DNA from: JABSQH01 sp965230015
Lineage (GTDB): Bacteria; Actinomycetota; Acidimicrobiia; Acidimicrobiales; Ilumatobacteraceae
Direction of reading: 5' to 3'
Assembly: GCA_965230015.1 (NCBI GenBank)
Contig: CBDDKF010000003.1
Span: forward strand, 62,001-126,000
Length of the DNA stretch: 64,000 nucleotides
Both the position numbers and the translations under genes were made by a program. The notes beneath the pieces are model-generated. The model was not told the origin of the DNA. It saw nothing but the letters and a program-made list of their open reading frames with translations, and did no database searches. Of this stretch, positions 43,236-50,919 are shown piece after piece. How positions within the stretch are numbered: position 1 is the stretch's first letter; each line of letters opens with the position of its first letter.

Positions 43236-43507
43236 TGGCCACGATGTACACGAAGAACGGTCGTCCGCTGCAGGTCGGTGGAAGTCAGGTGTTCGGACCG
43301 ACCGGCCAGGAAGTGGGTCAGATCAGCGGTGACAAGGTGTTCGGACCAGACGGGCGCTACGTGGGCTCGATTGTCGGCGATCGGTTGATCTATCGGTCGA
43401 CCGAGTCAGCGGTCGTCGGTTCGGCACACGCGTCGTCGGTCAGCGCCTCGACTGCGACAGCCCCTGCCGCGGCTGTCGCAGACTGGGGTGAGGAACCCGA
43501 GATCTGA
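43235..43507 (+). CDS. 4-fold beta-flower-type protein
   Basis: 90 residues from ATG 43238-type context at 43235. Short repeated strands with Gly at turns: YTKNGRPLQVGGSQVFGP, TGQEVGQISGDKVFGPDGRYVGSIVGDRLIYRST. This repeat of (V/I)xGxxVFGPxGxxVG is the beta-flower pattern found in small conserved bacterial proteins of unknown role. The tail is Ala/Ser-rich. Forms an operon with the DUF2188 gene. Confidence 0.65.
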   Translation: MATMYTKNGRPLQVGGSQVFGPTGQEVGQISGDKVFGPDGRYVGSIVGDRLIYRSTESAVVGSAHASSVSASTATAPAAAVADWGEEPEI

Positions 43508-43710
43508 AGCTTCGCGTCTGGCTCCCTAGGGTCCGACGTGGTCGAACGCATGCGGGAGCTCGTAGGAAACTGCTGAGCAATCCGGGTTGAGGTGCTGGCG
43601 TTCGTGCCGCGAACGCACCGAGCATGACGATGAGATCGTCGCGGGTGCGGAGAGTGATGTCACCGCGAGCTACTGGCCGCCGATAGCGCCCACCGGCAGC
43701 AAGGCGCGGG

Positions 43711-43725
43711 TAGACAGTTTGTCTA
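43711..43725. promoter_or_regulatory. TAGACA-GTT-TGTCTA palindrome at the AlbA_2 gene start
   Basis: Perfect 6-bp arms around a 3-nt centre; the last A is the first base of the ATG at 43725. A repressor bound here would block the 5' end directly. No ribosome-binding site is seen, so the mRNA may be leaderless, which would put the promoter just upstream. Confidence 0.5.
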
Positions 43726-44702
43726 TGCGGGCAACCGACGTCGAGCAATGGTGCACGAAGGTTGTTGACCATCTTCAGCGCGGCCTGCGAGTCGAGGACG
43801 ACCGCGTCGAACTCAAGCGGGAGTTGCCATCGGGAGACGTGACCAAGGCCGCACGGAGGATCGCGGGACACGCGAACCAGGCTCGATCCGATCGCATTCT
43901 GTGGATCATCGGCGCCGAGGAAGACCCGACTCCCAGAGTCACCGGAGTCGTCGAGGGCGAACAGGACGTTGCCGACTGGTGGGTGCCCGTCGAGGCGCGG
44001 TTCGACGACGTGGCCCCCTCACCGACCATCGTCCGCCTGACCGTTGAAGATGGATTGGCGGTCGTGGCGATTGGGTTTGAGACGACTCGACCGCCGTACG
44101 TGATCAAACACGGCTCGGACCTTGTGAACCGTGAAGTGCCCTGGCGCGAAGGGACGCGTGTCAGAACAGCGAACCGGTCCGACCTCCTTCGACTACTAGT
44201 CCCGGTTGTGGAACTACCGCGAATCGCTCACCTCGATAGCTACGTGCGGCTCCGTCCGGCATGGGGATCAAAGGATGCTGACTCGGAGCGACGGTACGAG
44301 TGGCGCGGAAGCGTTGTGCTCTACATGGACACCGAGCGGACCGTCATCCTCCCTGATCACCGATGTCACGCAACGCTTCTCGTCGAGACCGAACGCATCA
44401 ATCTCTCTGCGACTCCATACGTAGGCCGGGCACTAGGGCTCCCGGATCACATACCCGACGGGCGGCTAGCAACTAGAGGCGACGGGCAGCTTCTCATCGG
44501 TGGATCGGCTGCGATCAAGTTCGAGCTCGAAGGTGAGTCGGACGCCAACATCGCTGAGTCACTGCTGTCAGCGCACTCCGGGCGAATCGACTTGCGGTTC
44601 GACGAGGCCGGTCTCGATCCCGCAAGCTTCGCCCACCAGGTGGAGTTGAAGCAGGAAGAACGCGACGAGACCTCGACCACCTGGACTTCCGGACGAGAGT
44701 GA
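43725..44702 (+). CDS. AlbA_2 (Schlafen-like) domain protein
   Basis: 325 residues from ATG 43725. N-terminal about 130 residues match AlbA_2/divergent AAA-4: VEDDRVELKRELPSGDVTKAARRIAGHANQARSDRILWIIGAEED and VTGVVEGEQDVADWW, PPYVIKHGSDLVNREVPWREGTRVRTA. This domain binds nucleic acid or nucleotides and occurs in regulators and anti-phage proteins. The C-terminal half (about 165-325) is beta-rich and unassigned. Complete, standing alone. Defence is possible but not shown. Confidence 0.75.
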   Translation: MRATDVEQWCTKVVDHLQRGLRVEDDRVELKRELPSGDVTKAARRIAGHANQARSDRILWIIGAEEDPTPRVTGVVEGEQDVADWWVPVEARFDDVAPSPTIVRLTVEDGLAVVAIGFETTRPPYVIKHGSDLVNREVPWREGTRVRTANRSDLLRLLVPVVELPRIAHLDSYVRLRPAWGSKDADSERRYEWRGSVVLYMDTERTVILPDHRCHATLLVETERINLSATPYVGRALGLPDHIPDGRLATRGDGQLLIGGSAAIKFELEGESDANIAESLLSAHSGRIDLRFDEAGLDPASFAHQVELKQEERDETSTTWTSGRE

Positions 44703-45032
44703 ATCCGGCGTCGGCGTGGCACTTCCCCGTCGACGAACTCCGAGCCGCCGTGCAGGCAACAGGGCCGCTGGCGTGATGCGTGTACGCCCTATCGACAAAC
44801 CGCCGTCGTGGTTCCGGGTGGAAGCCACACAGTCCTAGTCGGACCTCCAAGGTCAGCGCGCCGGTTTGTCAGCGGCCCACGGGCATCGTCCCGTTCCGTG
44901 TACATCGGTGGGCCCGTCGGCGCCGCGATGGGCGTGTGCGTCGGCGCCTGCTCGGTTGTTGTTATGGGTGGGTACGTAGGAGGTCGAGGCGGTGCGATTC
45001 GCGTGCGTGGTCGTAGCTGAAGCAGGACAAGA
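44703..45032. other. 330-bp stretch with a gene-tail repeat and a GTGCCG site
   Basis: Contains the 151-bp repeat (44775-44925). The first 21 codons of that repeat are the C-terminal end of an Imm27-like gene (PIDKPPSWFRVEATQS and stop), with no 5' part. No other supported CDS. Confidence 0.65.
44775..44925 (+). repeat. 151-bp repeat, copy 2 (Imm27-like gene tail plus GTGCCG site)
   Basis: Ungapped match to 26537-26687. Site: TTCCG at 44894, GCGCCG at 44920 (26-nt spacing), then CGATGGGCG. Confidence 0.85.
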
Positions 45033-45529
45033 CTTGCCGTGTGTTGACACGACTTGCGAGCGTCGATGACCTTGAGTTTGTTGCCGAGCTGCGTCTGGCG
45101 TTCCTTGCTGAGTACCGCCATGTCGAGCCGTCCGACCTTGCGGACGGATTTCGTGCAAGCGACGCTGGACTATCTGCGGCGTCAACATAGGGCCGGGAGC
45201 GCTCAGAGCTGGCTGGCTGAGCACGACGATCATGTGACTGGAGTTGTGACGATGCTGCTGGTGACCTGGCGCCTCGTCCTGAGGACGAATCTGGACGCGA
45301 GGGCTACATCGTCAACATGTACGTGCGTCCGCCGTTTCGACGTCGTGGTGTTGGGAGGGCCTTGCTCGAGGAGTGTCTCGCGGCAGCACAGCAGCTCTCG
45401 CTTCGCAGGCTGCTCTTGTATGCCACCGACGACGGACTACCGCTGTACACCAGTGTTGGCTTCTCGAGCAATTTGATGTGGATGGAGCGAGCCGTCCCAC
45501 CGCTCGACGGCGTCAGCGAGGAACGCTGA
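45033..45529 (+). pseudogene. GNAT acetyltransferase broken by two frameshifts
   Basis: Three frames join into one GNAT: LTRLASVDDLEFVAELRLAFLAEYRHVEPSDLADG (45036 on), then FVQATLDYLRRQHRAGSAQSWLAEHDDHVTGVVTMLL, then APRPEDESGREGYIVNMYVRPPFRRRGVGRALLEECLAAAQQL and YATDDGLPLYTSVGF. Breaks are near 45153 and 45265. Each part fits the family in order with nothing missing, so only small indels separate it from an intact gene. Sequencing error cannot be excluded, but two indels in one gene favour decay. Confidence 0.8.
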
Positions 45530-45560
45530 CCGTCAGCCGCGCCGCCCACTGGACCTGGCC

Positions 45561-46379
45561 TCACGAGTGACCGGCGGGAAGAGTTTCAGCGAGTGCTGCA
45601 GGCGCCTCGATGTGGAGTGCATGTCCGACGTTGTCGAGGATGCGTAGGGACGAGTTCGGGATCCGGTCGGCGACTGCGATCGAGTTGTCGGCCGGGAATA
45701 CGGCGTCGTTCGCGCCGCAGACGACGGTCGTGGGAGTGCTGATCTGTCCGAGTTCGCCGTCGTGGCTGAAGAACTGCTCGACCAAACGTTGGTCAAGATC
45801 AGGATGTCGCGGTGTGGCCTTGGTTGCGGACACGAGGGCGTCAACCACGCCGGGGTAGTCGTCAAGGAACTACGGCGACAGGCCTCTGCGGACGTGGGCA
45901 CCAATGTCGTCCCCGTCGGGTAGGGGCTGCTGTGGCGGCGGTGAAACGAAACCTGCCGCGTTGGGGAACGCGCAGCCTACGGTGAGTGAGGTCACAGCGT
46001 CAGGGTGATCGATCGCCAACCGCAATGCCACCGCGCCGCCCAGACTGACACCGAGCACCGCGAACCGCTCACCGAGTAGTCGGGTTCCGACTGCGTACGC
46101 ATCAGCCGCGGCCTCGGCAATGGTCGACGCCGGCGGTGTCGAGATCGAGGCGCCGACACCAGCCTGGTCGTACATCGCGACGCGATGCGACGCCGCAAGA
46201 GAGACCAGTGGTTCGACCTCGTCGACCGGACCGAGCTTCGCAGGCCAGCACTCGGGAACCAGCCGGGCCCACGACCACATCGCCCCGCCGCCGCCAGCAA
46301 CCAGCAGCACAGGCGCGGCATCCGCCGGCCCAACCACCATCGCCTCCAGCGGCCCCGAGGCCCCCGACGCCTCCACCAT
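45561..46379 (-). pseudogene. Alpha/beta hydrolase interrupted by one in-frame TAG
   Basis: From ATG 46379 the frame runs through MVVGPADAAPVLLVAGGGGAMWSW, VAMYDQAGVGAS, LGVSLGGAVALRLAIDHPD (nucleophile Ser) to a TAG at 45870-45872. It then continues in the same frame with PTTVVCGANDAVFP and LRILDNVGHALHIEAP (catalytic His) to the stop at 45561. All catalytic parts are present, so a single C-to-T-type change (CAG to TAG) would explain it. Either a recent nonsense mutation or a base-call error. Confidence 0.8.
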
Positions 46380-46412
46380 CACACCTACGATAGAGAAACA
46401 CCGAACAGACAT

Positions 46413-46516
46413 TTCCGAGTGGCCACAATCGAGCCGTCGTGCCGTATCGGAGCTAGTTCGCCGCCAGCGGGTGACCGCACGTTGTCGGTCGGGTGTCGAG
46501 AGGTGTTGGAGTCGCG
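46413..46516 (+). repeat. GTGCCG site (26-nt spacing) with the 78-bp extended tail, copy 2
   Basis: TTCCG at 46413, GTGCCG at 46439, then TATCGGAGC. From 46439 to 46516 it aligns with 29619-29696. It lies between the broken hydrolase start and the VOC gene end. Confidence 0.8.
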
Positions 46517-46903
46517 CTACGCGCCGGGTTCGGATCCAACGCAGAACTCGTTGCCCTCAGGGTCTGCGAGGACCACCCAGCTGATGCCGTTGGCCTGCCG
46601 CCACCGAAGCGAGCCGTCTTCATTCGGGGCGTCGACCGGACGTGCGCCTAGCTTGTTCAGGCGGAATACCTCGTCTGCGGGATCGTCGGCGGCGAGGTCG
46701 AGGTGGACGACCGAGCGCTCGGGGACGTCGGGCGACGACAAGAACAACAGGTTGGGGCCTGTTGAGCCGACTGGAGGAGCGATACGCACGAGGTCGTCGT
46801 CGTGTTGCACGATGCTGTACTCCAGCGCAGCCATCCAGAACTGTGCGAGCAACCATGGGTTGCGACAGAGGAAGACGGTGTTGAACACTCTCGCCATCGG
46901 CAT
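46517..46903 (-). CDS. VOC-family (glyoxalase-like) protein
   Basis: 128 residues from ATG 46903 (MPMARVFNTVFLCRNPWLLAQFWMAALEYSI); an upstream start at 46954 is less typical. One full pair of beta-alpha-beta-beta-beta units: NLLFLSSPDVPERSVVHLDLAADDPADEVFRLNKLGARPVD and ISWVVLADPEGNEFCVGSEP with the DPEGNEFC ending common in this family. The metal-binding His (VVHLDLA) and Glu (NEFC) are visible. Binds or transforms a small molecule, perhaps an antibiotic; unknown. Confidence 0.85.
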   Translation of the reverse strand: MPMARVFNTVFLCRNPWLLAQFWMAALEYSIVQHDDDLVRIAPPVGSTGPNLLFLSSPDVPERSVVHLDLAADDPADEVFRLNKLGARPVDAPNEDGSLRWRQANGISWVVLADPEGNEFCVGSEPGA

Positions 46904-46997
46904 GAGTCTGGTCGACGCGCCGATGCTCCCAACCGCCGTTTCAGCACACGTCATCGCGTGTGGGCCGACTCGTCGCCGATCGCGACTTCGACGTGGC

Positions 46998-47942
46998 CTA
47001 CATGTCCTCTAGTACTGAGGCAACCTCTGCTGCGACGAGCCGACCCCCAGCTGCGCTGAGGTGATACCCGCCGGGGGATTGCAGCGCGACGGAACCGAGG
47101 TTGTCGTTGCGCTTGGCCTCGAGGATGTCCCAAGTGTCGATGTAGGTGACCTGATCGTTGGCCGCTGCAGCCGCGATGGTGATGGATCTCACCTCTCCGA
47201 TGAGGGAGCCGAAGCGGTCTGGTGACGTTGGGACGCCGACCCAGACGAGTGGGTGGCCGGCGCTGGTGATCTCGTGCATCACGGCGTCGACTCGAGCGCG
47301 GTACTCACTCGCCCACAAAGGGTCGCCGACGGGCGCAACGATCGTCGCGTCGTCGCGTACGAGGAGTTGCGTGTCGTTTCCACCGAATGTTGCAACGATC
47401 GGCGTTCCGGCAGGTGTTGCGTCGAGGATCGCGGTGAGATTGGCGGGCCAATCGTAGAACGAGGGTCGCGCCAGGCCGGACGACGCAACGCCGTGATCGT
47501 CGACCTCAAAGCCCAGGTGCTCGAGTGGTTCGACCAGCGCGGCACCGAACTCGTCGCCAAGGATGACCGGGGCTGGCAGCGACTCAGGCGTCGGCGGCTG
47601 GGGCGTCGACGTCTGTGCCGGCTCCATCGGCTCCGTTGGGCTGACGAGGACATCAACGTTGGCCAGTGAATCGTCGATTGGCGCGGTCGCCGGTCGTTGT
47701 GTGGCAACCACAAGTCCGACGACCAGCAACACACTTGCCGCAGCGGCCAACACCCACGACCGCCCCGGCAACCGACGACGGTCGCGGTCAGTGAGGGGCT
47801 CGATACTGGGAGCCCGGTGCGGTGGCACATCGCCCGCTACTCGAGTGACGACCTCATCGACGGTGATGTCGCCGAGCACCTCGAGCGTCTGGTCGTACTC
47901 GCCGACCAGGACTCGGATCTGTTCACGCACGTCGCTCGACAC
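46998..47942 (-). CDS. Membrane protein with a catalytically depleted SGNH domain, partnered with sigma factor P5
   Basis: 314 residues from GTG 47942. Cytosolic tail (1-62), membrane helix (about 63-81, WVLAAAASVLLVVGLVVAT), Pro/Thr linker, then an SGNH/DUF459-like fold: PVILGDEFGAALVEPL, GLARPSFYDWP, IVATFGGNDTQLL, HPLVWVGVPTS, GGYHLSAAGGRLVA. The usual GDS nucleophile motif reads GDE, and the Asp of DGxH reads Gly, while GND and the His stay. Hydrolysis seems unlikely, so a binding/sensing role for the sigma factor fits better. The start overlaps the sigma gene by 20 nt. Confidence 0.75.
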   Translation of the reverse strand: MSSDVREQIRVLVGEYDQTLEVLGDITVDEVVTRVAGDVPPHRAPSIEPLTDRDRRRLPGRSWVLAAAASVLLVVGLVVATQRPATAPIDDSLANVDVLVSPTEPMEPAQTSTPQPPTPESLPAPVILGDEFGAALVEPLEHLGFEVDDHGVASSGLARPSFYDWPANLTAILDATPAGTPIVATFGGNDTQLLVRDDATIVAPVGDPLWASEYRARVDAVMHEITSAGHPLVWVGVPTSPDRFGSLIGEVRSITIAAAAANDQVTYIDTWDILEAKRNDNLGSVALQSPGGYHLSAAGGRLVAAEVASVLEDM

Positions 47943-48414
47943 TGTCGACCTCCAACTCGTTCCGCAATCGATCGATGGCCTTGGTCAGGTGATCCTGCAC
48001 CGTCGAGGGACTGACCCCGAGAAGGTCGGCGACCTCGGCCTGACGCCAGTCGTACCCGTGGACGAGCAACACGATCGTGCGTTGCTGCTCAGTCAGCTGC
48101 GACAACGCCGGAACGAGACCGGGCTCTACATCAGGGAACCGGTGCTCGTTCTCGTCGACCGCTCGAAGCGGTGCCCGCCGAGGAACGAACGATCGCGTCG
48201 CCGATTGGCCGACCCGATACAGGTACCCGACAGGGTGGCTCACGCCCTTCAGGCGATCCCAGTGCTCCCACGCCCAGCTGAGCGCATCAACGCACGCTTC
48301 GCGTCCATCGACCGGACCGTAGGCGGCCACCAGCGCCTGAAGTAGGCCCGGCTTCACGCGCCCGACGAACGACTCGAACTCGCGACGCCCAGGAGTGCGC
48401 GCTACCACTGCCAT
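47923..48414 (-). CDS. ECF-like sigma factor (pair P5)
   Basis: 163 residues from ATG 48414 (MAVVARTPGRREFESFVGRV); a frame to 48567 adds a poor leader. Region 2: DALSWAWEHWDRLKG, HPVGYLYRVGQSATR. Region 4: YDWRQAEVADLLGVSPSTVQDHLTKAIDRLRNELE. Very similar to the sigma factor at 14152. It is divergent from pair P6 (48902), with about 490 nt between holding a GTGCCG site and hairpin. Confidence 0.85.
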   Translation of the reverse strand: MAVVARTPGRREFESFVGRVKPGLLQALVAAYGPVDGREACVDALSWAWEHWDRLKGVSHPVGYLYRVGQSATRSFVPRRAPLRAVDENEHRFPDVEPGLVPALSQLTEQQRTIVLLVHGYDWRQAEVADLLGVSPSTVQDHLTKAIDRLRNELEVDSVERRA

Positions 48415-48653
48415 CAACAATACGACCGCCCAGCACCACGAATCCGCGGCCCGAACTCGGCGTCGCACCCGGAAAAGGTGGGAACACAGTCCACGTCGAC
48501 CGCTCACGGCTCTGCCCCGACGCCCAGAAGAGGAAGGCCAGCCAGGGCAACCCACACACATCAACACCCGCCAGAGACACTCAGATCTGCGCAGGAACCG
48601 GCACGGCCCACCGTGCGCACTCGAGCGTCTTCAGTGTCCGACCTGCCGAGCCT

Positions 48654-48725
48654 TTAGACGCAGGTTGACGTACGCATTGGTGCCGCGACGGTTGAGCGGA
48701 GGGGCGCTGCGCTATGTGCCAATGC
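48654..48725 (+). repeat. GTGCCG site in a perfect 7-bp stem
   Basis: TTAGACG box at 48654, GTGCCG at 48680 (26-nt spacing), then CGACGGTTGAGCGG. GCATTGG (48674-48680) pairs with CCAATGC (48719-48725). Rightmost site recognised; it separates sigma pairs P5 and P6. Confidence 0.65.
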
Positions 48726-48901
48726 AGCGAAGTCGAAGATGCGGATTGAGTTTGGAGCAAACCATCGCCCTTCGAACGGTCACCTCGGTCCTTTCAGCGA
48801 TAGCGCGTCGGCGGTGGCAGAGTGCGCCCTGGAGGTGGTCGTGCCCGCGTCCTGGATTGGGTGTCACGCGGAGGCGCCGTCGGTGACGTCCTATAGGTGA
48901 G

Positions 48902-49378
48902 ATGTTGGATGCAGAGGCTTCGTCGGAGTCGGGCGTTGGAGAGCTGTGGGCTCGCTACGGGACCCGACTGACGCAGTTCGCGTCGCTGCTGGTCGGCCCA
49001 AGTGATGCCGGTGACGTAGCCGCGGATGCGTTCTACGCCGCTGCTCCAGCGATCGGGACCGAGCGCGTCGCGTCGGTCGAGTCGTATCTGTACCGAGCGG
49101 TGACGAATCGGGCGAACGATCTCCATCGCTCGCGGCGACGTCGGTGGCGACGTGACTTCCATGCTGTTCCTCCGCGTTCCGCTGATGGCCCGGACACGTT
49201 TGTCGACGTTCGGCGGGCCGTGGCTGCGTTGAGTGTGAGCCAGCGGGCGGTGGTGTTCCTCGTCTATTGGGACGACCGCACCGAGGCAGAGACCGCGGAC
49301 CTGCTCGGCGTCAGCACCGGGACCGTTCGTCAGCATCTCGTTCGAGCACGCAAGCACCTCCGAAAGGCGTTGTCATGA
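48902..49378 (+). CDS. ECF sigma factor (pair P6)
   Basis: 158 residues from ATG 48902. Region 2: LWARYGTRLTQFASLLVGPSDAGDVAADAFYAA, VESYLYRAVTNRANDLHRSRRRR. Region 4: LSVSQRAVVFLVYWDDRTEAETADLLGVSTGTVRQHLVRARKHLRK. A classic SigE-like layout, unlike the WEHWD subgroup. The stop overlaps the next ATG by 4 nt. Confidence 0.9.
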   Translation: MLDAEASSESGVGELWARYGTRLTQFASLLVGPSDAGDVAADAFYAAAPAIGTERVASVESYLYRAVTNRANDLHRSRRRRWRRDFHAVPPRSADGPDTFVDVRRAVAALSVSQRAVVFLVYWDDRTEAETADLLGVSTGTVRQHLVRARKHLRKALS

Positions 49379-50892
49379 CCGAGGTACACGACCGCAACGA
49401 TGACCTTGACGTAGCGATTCGTAGTGTCGTTGCCGACATCCTCGCTGCAGCCGACACCGCGAGCCGCACGGGCGCCACCGACATCGCGAGCGATGCGCCG
49501 GTCGAGGCCGCGCGCAACCGCCCCGACAGGCAACGGCGCGCAGTCATGGGAATTGCCGCGGCGCTCGCCGCCATCGGTGTGGCTGCGCTGGTTGTCAGCA
49601 ACCGCGCTGCAGAGCCCGAGACCGACGTCATCGCAACCCAGCCCTCCGTCGCTCAAGTGACAACACCGACCGCAGCCAGCCCAGCACCGACGACCGCTGC
49701 GCCAACGACATCGCTGCCTCCGGCACCAAGCACGCCACCAACACAGATGACGGTGGCGGCGGTGCGCACCCAGCAAGCTGCGGCACTCACCGAGCTGCCT
49801 GGGATTCGTTTCGCCAGCAGCGTGTCTCGACCCAGCGGCTTGCCGAGTGAGCGTGAGATCAGTGCTGATGTCACCGTGATGGCTGACAGCAGCATGCAGG
49901 CCGTCAGCAGTGACGGCCTCTACTGGGGTTGGTATCGACCAGACGGCGAGATCGTGCAAGGCATGCTCCCCGGGGATCCTGACCCGCAGGCACTGCATCT
50001 GATTGGCAACGGCCCCTATCTCCTCGAACAAGCCTTCATCGGGCACGACCCGGTCGAGTTGGTGACGGCAATGCCAGACGCTGTTGTCGAGAACGTCGAA
50101 TTCGACGGGCGACCGGCGTGGCAGATCTCCTGGACCGAGCGCCTGCTGGGTCTAGAGCCCGACGAGTGGATCGACCAGGATCGGGTCGTCACCGTTGACG
50201 TCGAAACCGGAGTGGTCGTCTATTCCGAAGCGTCGGATCGCTTCGGCGGCGACGGACCGCCGACGGTGTCAAGTCTGACCGGTCTGCAAGTCGTGGATAC
50301 CGCACCGGTGGACCCTCCTGGCGAGTTACCCCCAGGGAACGATCCGCAGGTGCTGTCCGAACCAGTCGACACGACGGCGACGATTGAAGAAGCCCGAGCC
50401 CGCTTCGGGGTCCCACTGATCGTGCCGCCGGCAAGCGACGCCGGTTACGGACCGATCACGTTGGATGAGTTCTCGTACTCGATGCTGTTCGACATTGACG
50501 AGCCCGCCGAGGAGGACTTCGGTCTGGAGCGAAGTCTCAAAATCGCGCTCACGTCAGGTTTTGTTCCCGAGATCGTTCAGATCTCGGCCGCAGCTCCGTA
50601 CGATCTGGAGCGGGAGATCGAACTGTTCACCATCGTTGACGGCTATCAGTGCGCCGACTTCAACGGCGACGATCAGTGTGACAACGCCATCGACGGGTAC
50701 CAATCGTTCCCCGACGGCGGGCCAATGGACGTAGAGACCACCGTCATCGAACAAGGCCCGCTTGCTGGGATCACCGCCATTGTCAACCCGACCGGCATCG
50801 GCGCTGAGTTCGGCGTTCTCCGAATCGAGATCAGCGCAGCAACCACCGAACGCGCCGCACAGATCGCCGACAACCTCATCGTCGTCGACTGA
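49375..50892 (+). CDS. Single-pass membrane protein partnered with sigma factor P6
   Basis: 505 residues from ATG 49375. Cytosolic tail (1-54), membrane helix (about 56-75, AVMGIAAALAAIGVAALVV), long Thr/Pro/Ala linker (80-125), then an outer domain with two parts: about 130-320 resembling LolA/MucB-like outer-lipid folds (ISADVTVMADSSMQAVSSDGLYWGWYRPDG, VVTVDVETGVVVYSEASDRFG), and about 330-505 unknown. A MucB/RseB-like part would fit a sensor that binds lipids or misfolded proteins, but this is inference. No HxxxCxxC motif. Confidence 0.7.
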   Translation: MTEVHDRNDDLDVAIRSVVADILAAADTASRTGATDIASDAPVEAARNRPDRQRRAVMGIAAALAAIGVAALVVSNRAAEPETDVIATQPSVAQVTTPTAASPAPTTAAPTTSLPPAPSTPPTQMTVAAVRTQQAAALTELPGIRFASSVSRPSGLPSEREISADVTVMADSSMQAVSSDGLYWGWYRPDGEIVQGMLPGDPDPQALHLIGNGPYLLEQAFIGHDPVELVTAMPDAVVENVEFDGRPAWQISWTERLLGLEPDEWIDQDRVVTVDVETGVVVYSEASDRFGGDGPPTVSSLTGLQVVDTAPVDPPGELPPGNDPQVLSEPVDTTATIEEARARFGVPLIVPPASDAGYGPITLDEFSYSMLFDIDEPAEEDFGLERSLKIALTSGFVPEIVQISAAAPYDLEREIELFTIVDGYQCADFNGDDQCDNAIDGYQSFPDGGPMDVETTVIEQGPLAGITAIVNPTGIGAEFGVLRIEISAATTERAAQIADNLIVVD

Positions 50893-50919
50893 CCCGCCAC
50901 ACCACCGGTCTCATGATCC

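Noticed and set aside
3818..48697. Classical integron attC sites
   Set aside because: Looked for RYYYAAC and GTTRRRY cores around the sites; GTTATC-like words recur (18965, 34546, 36134, 37426) but do not fit consistently, so the sites are described as a separate repeat.
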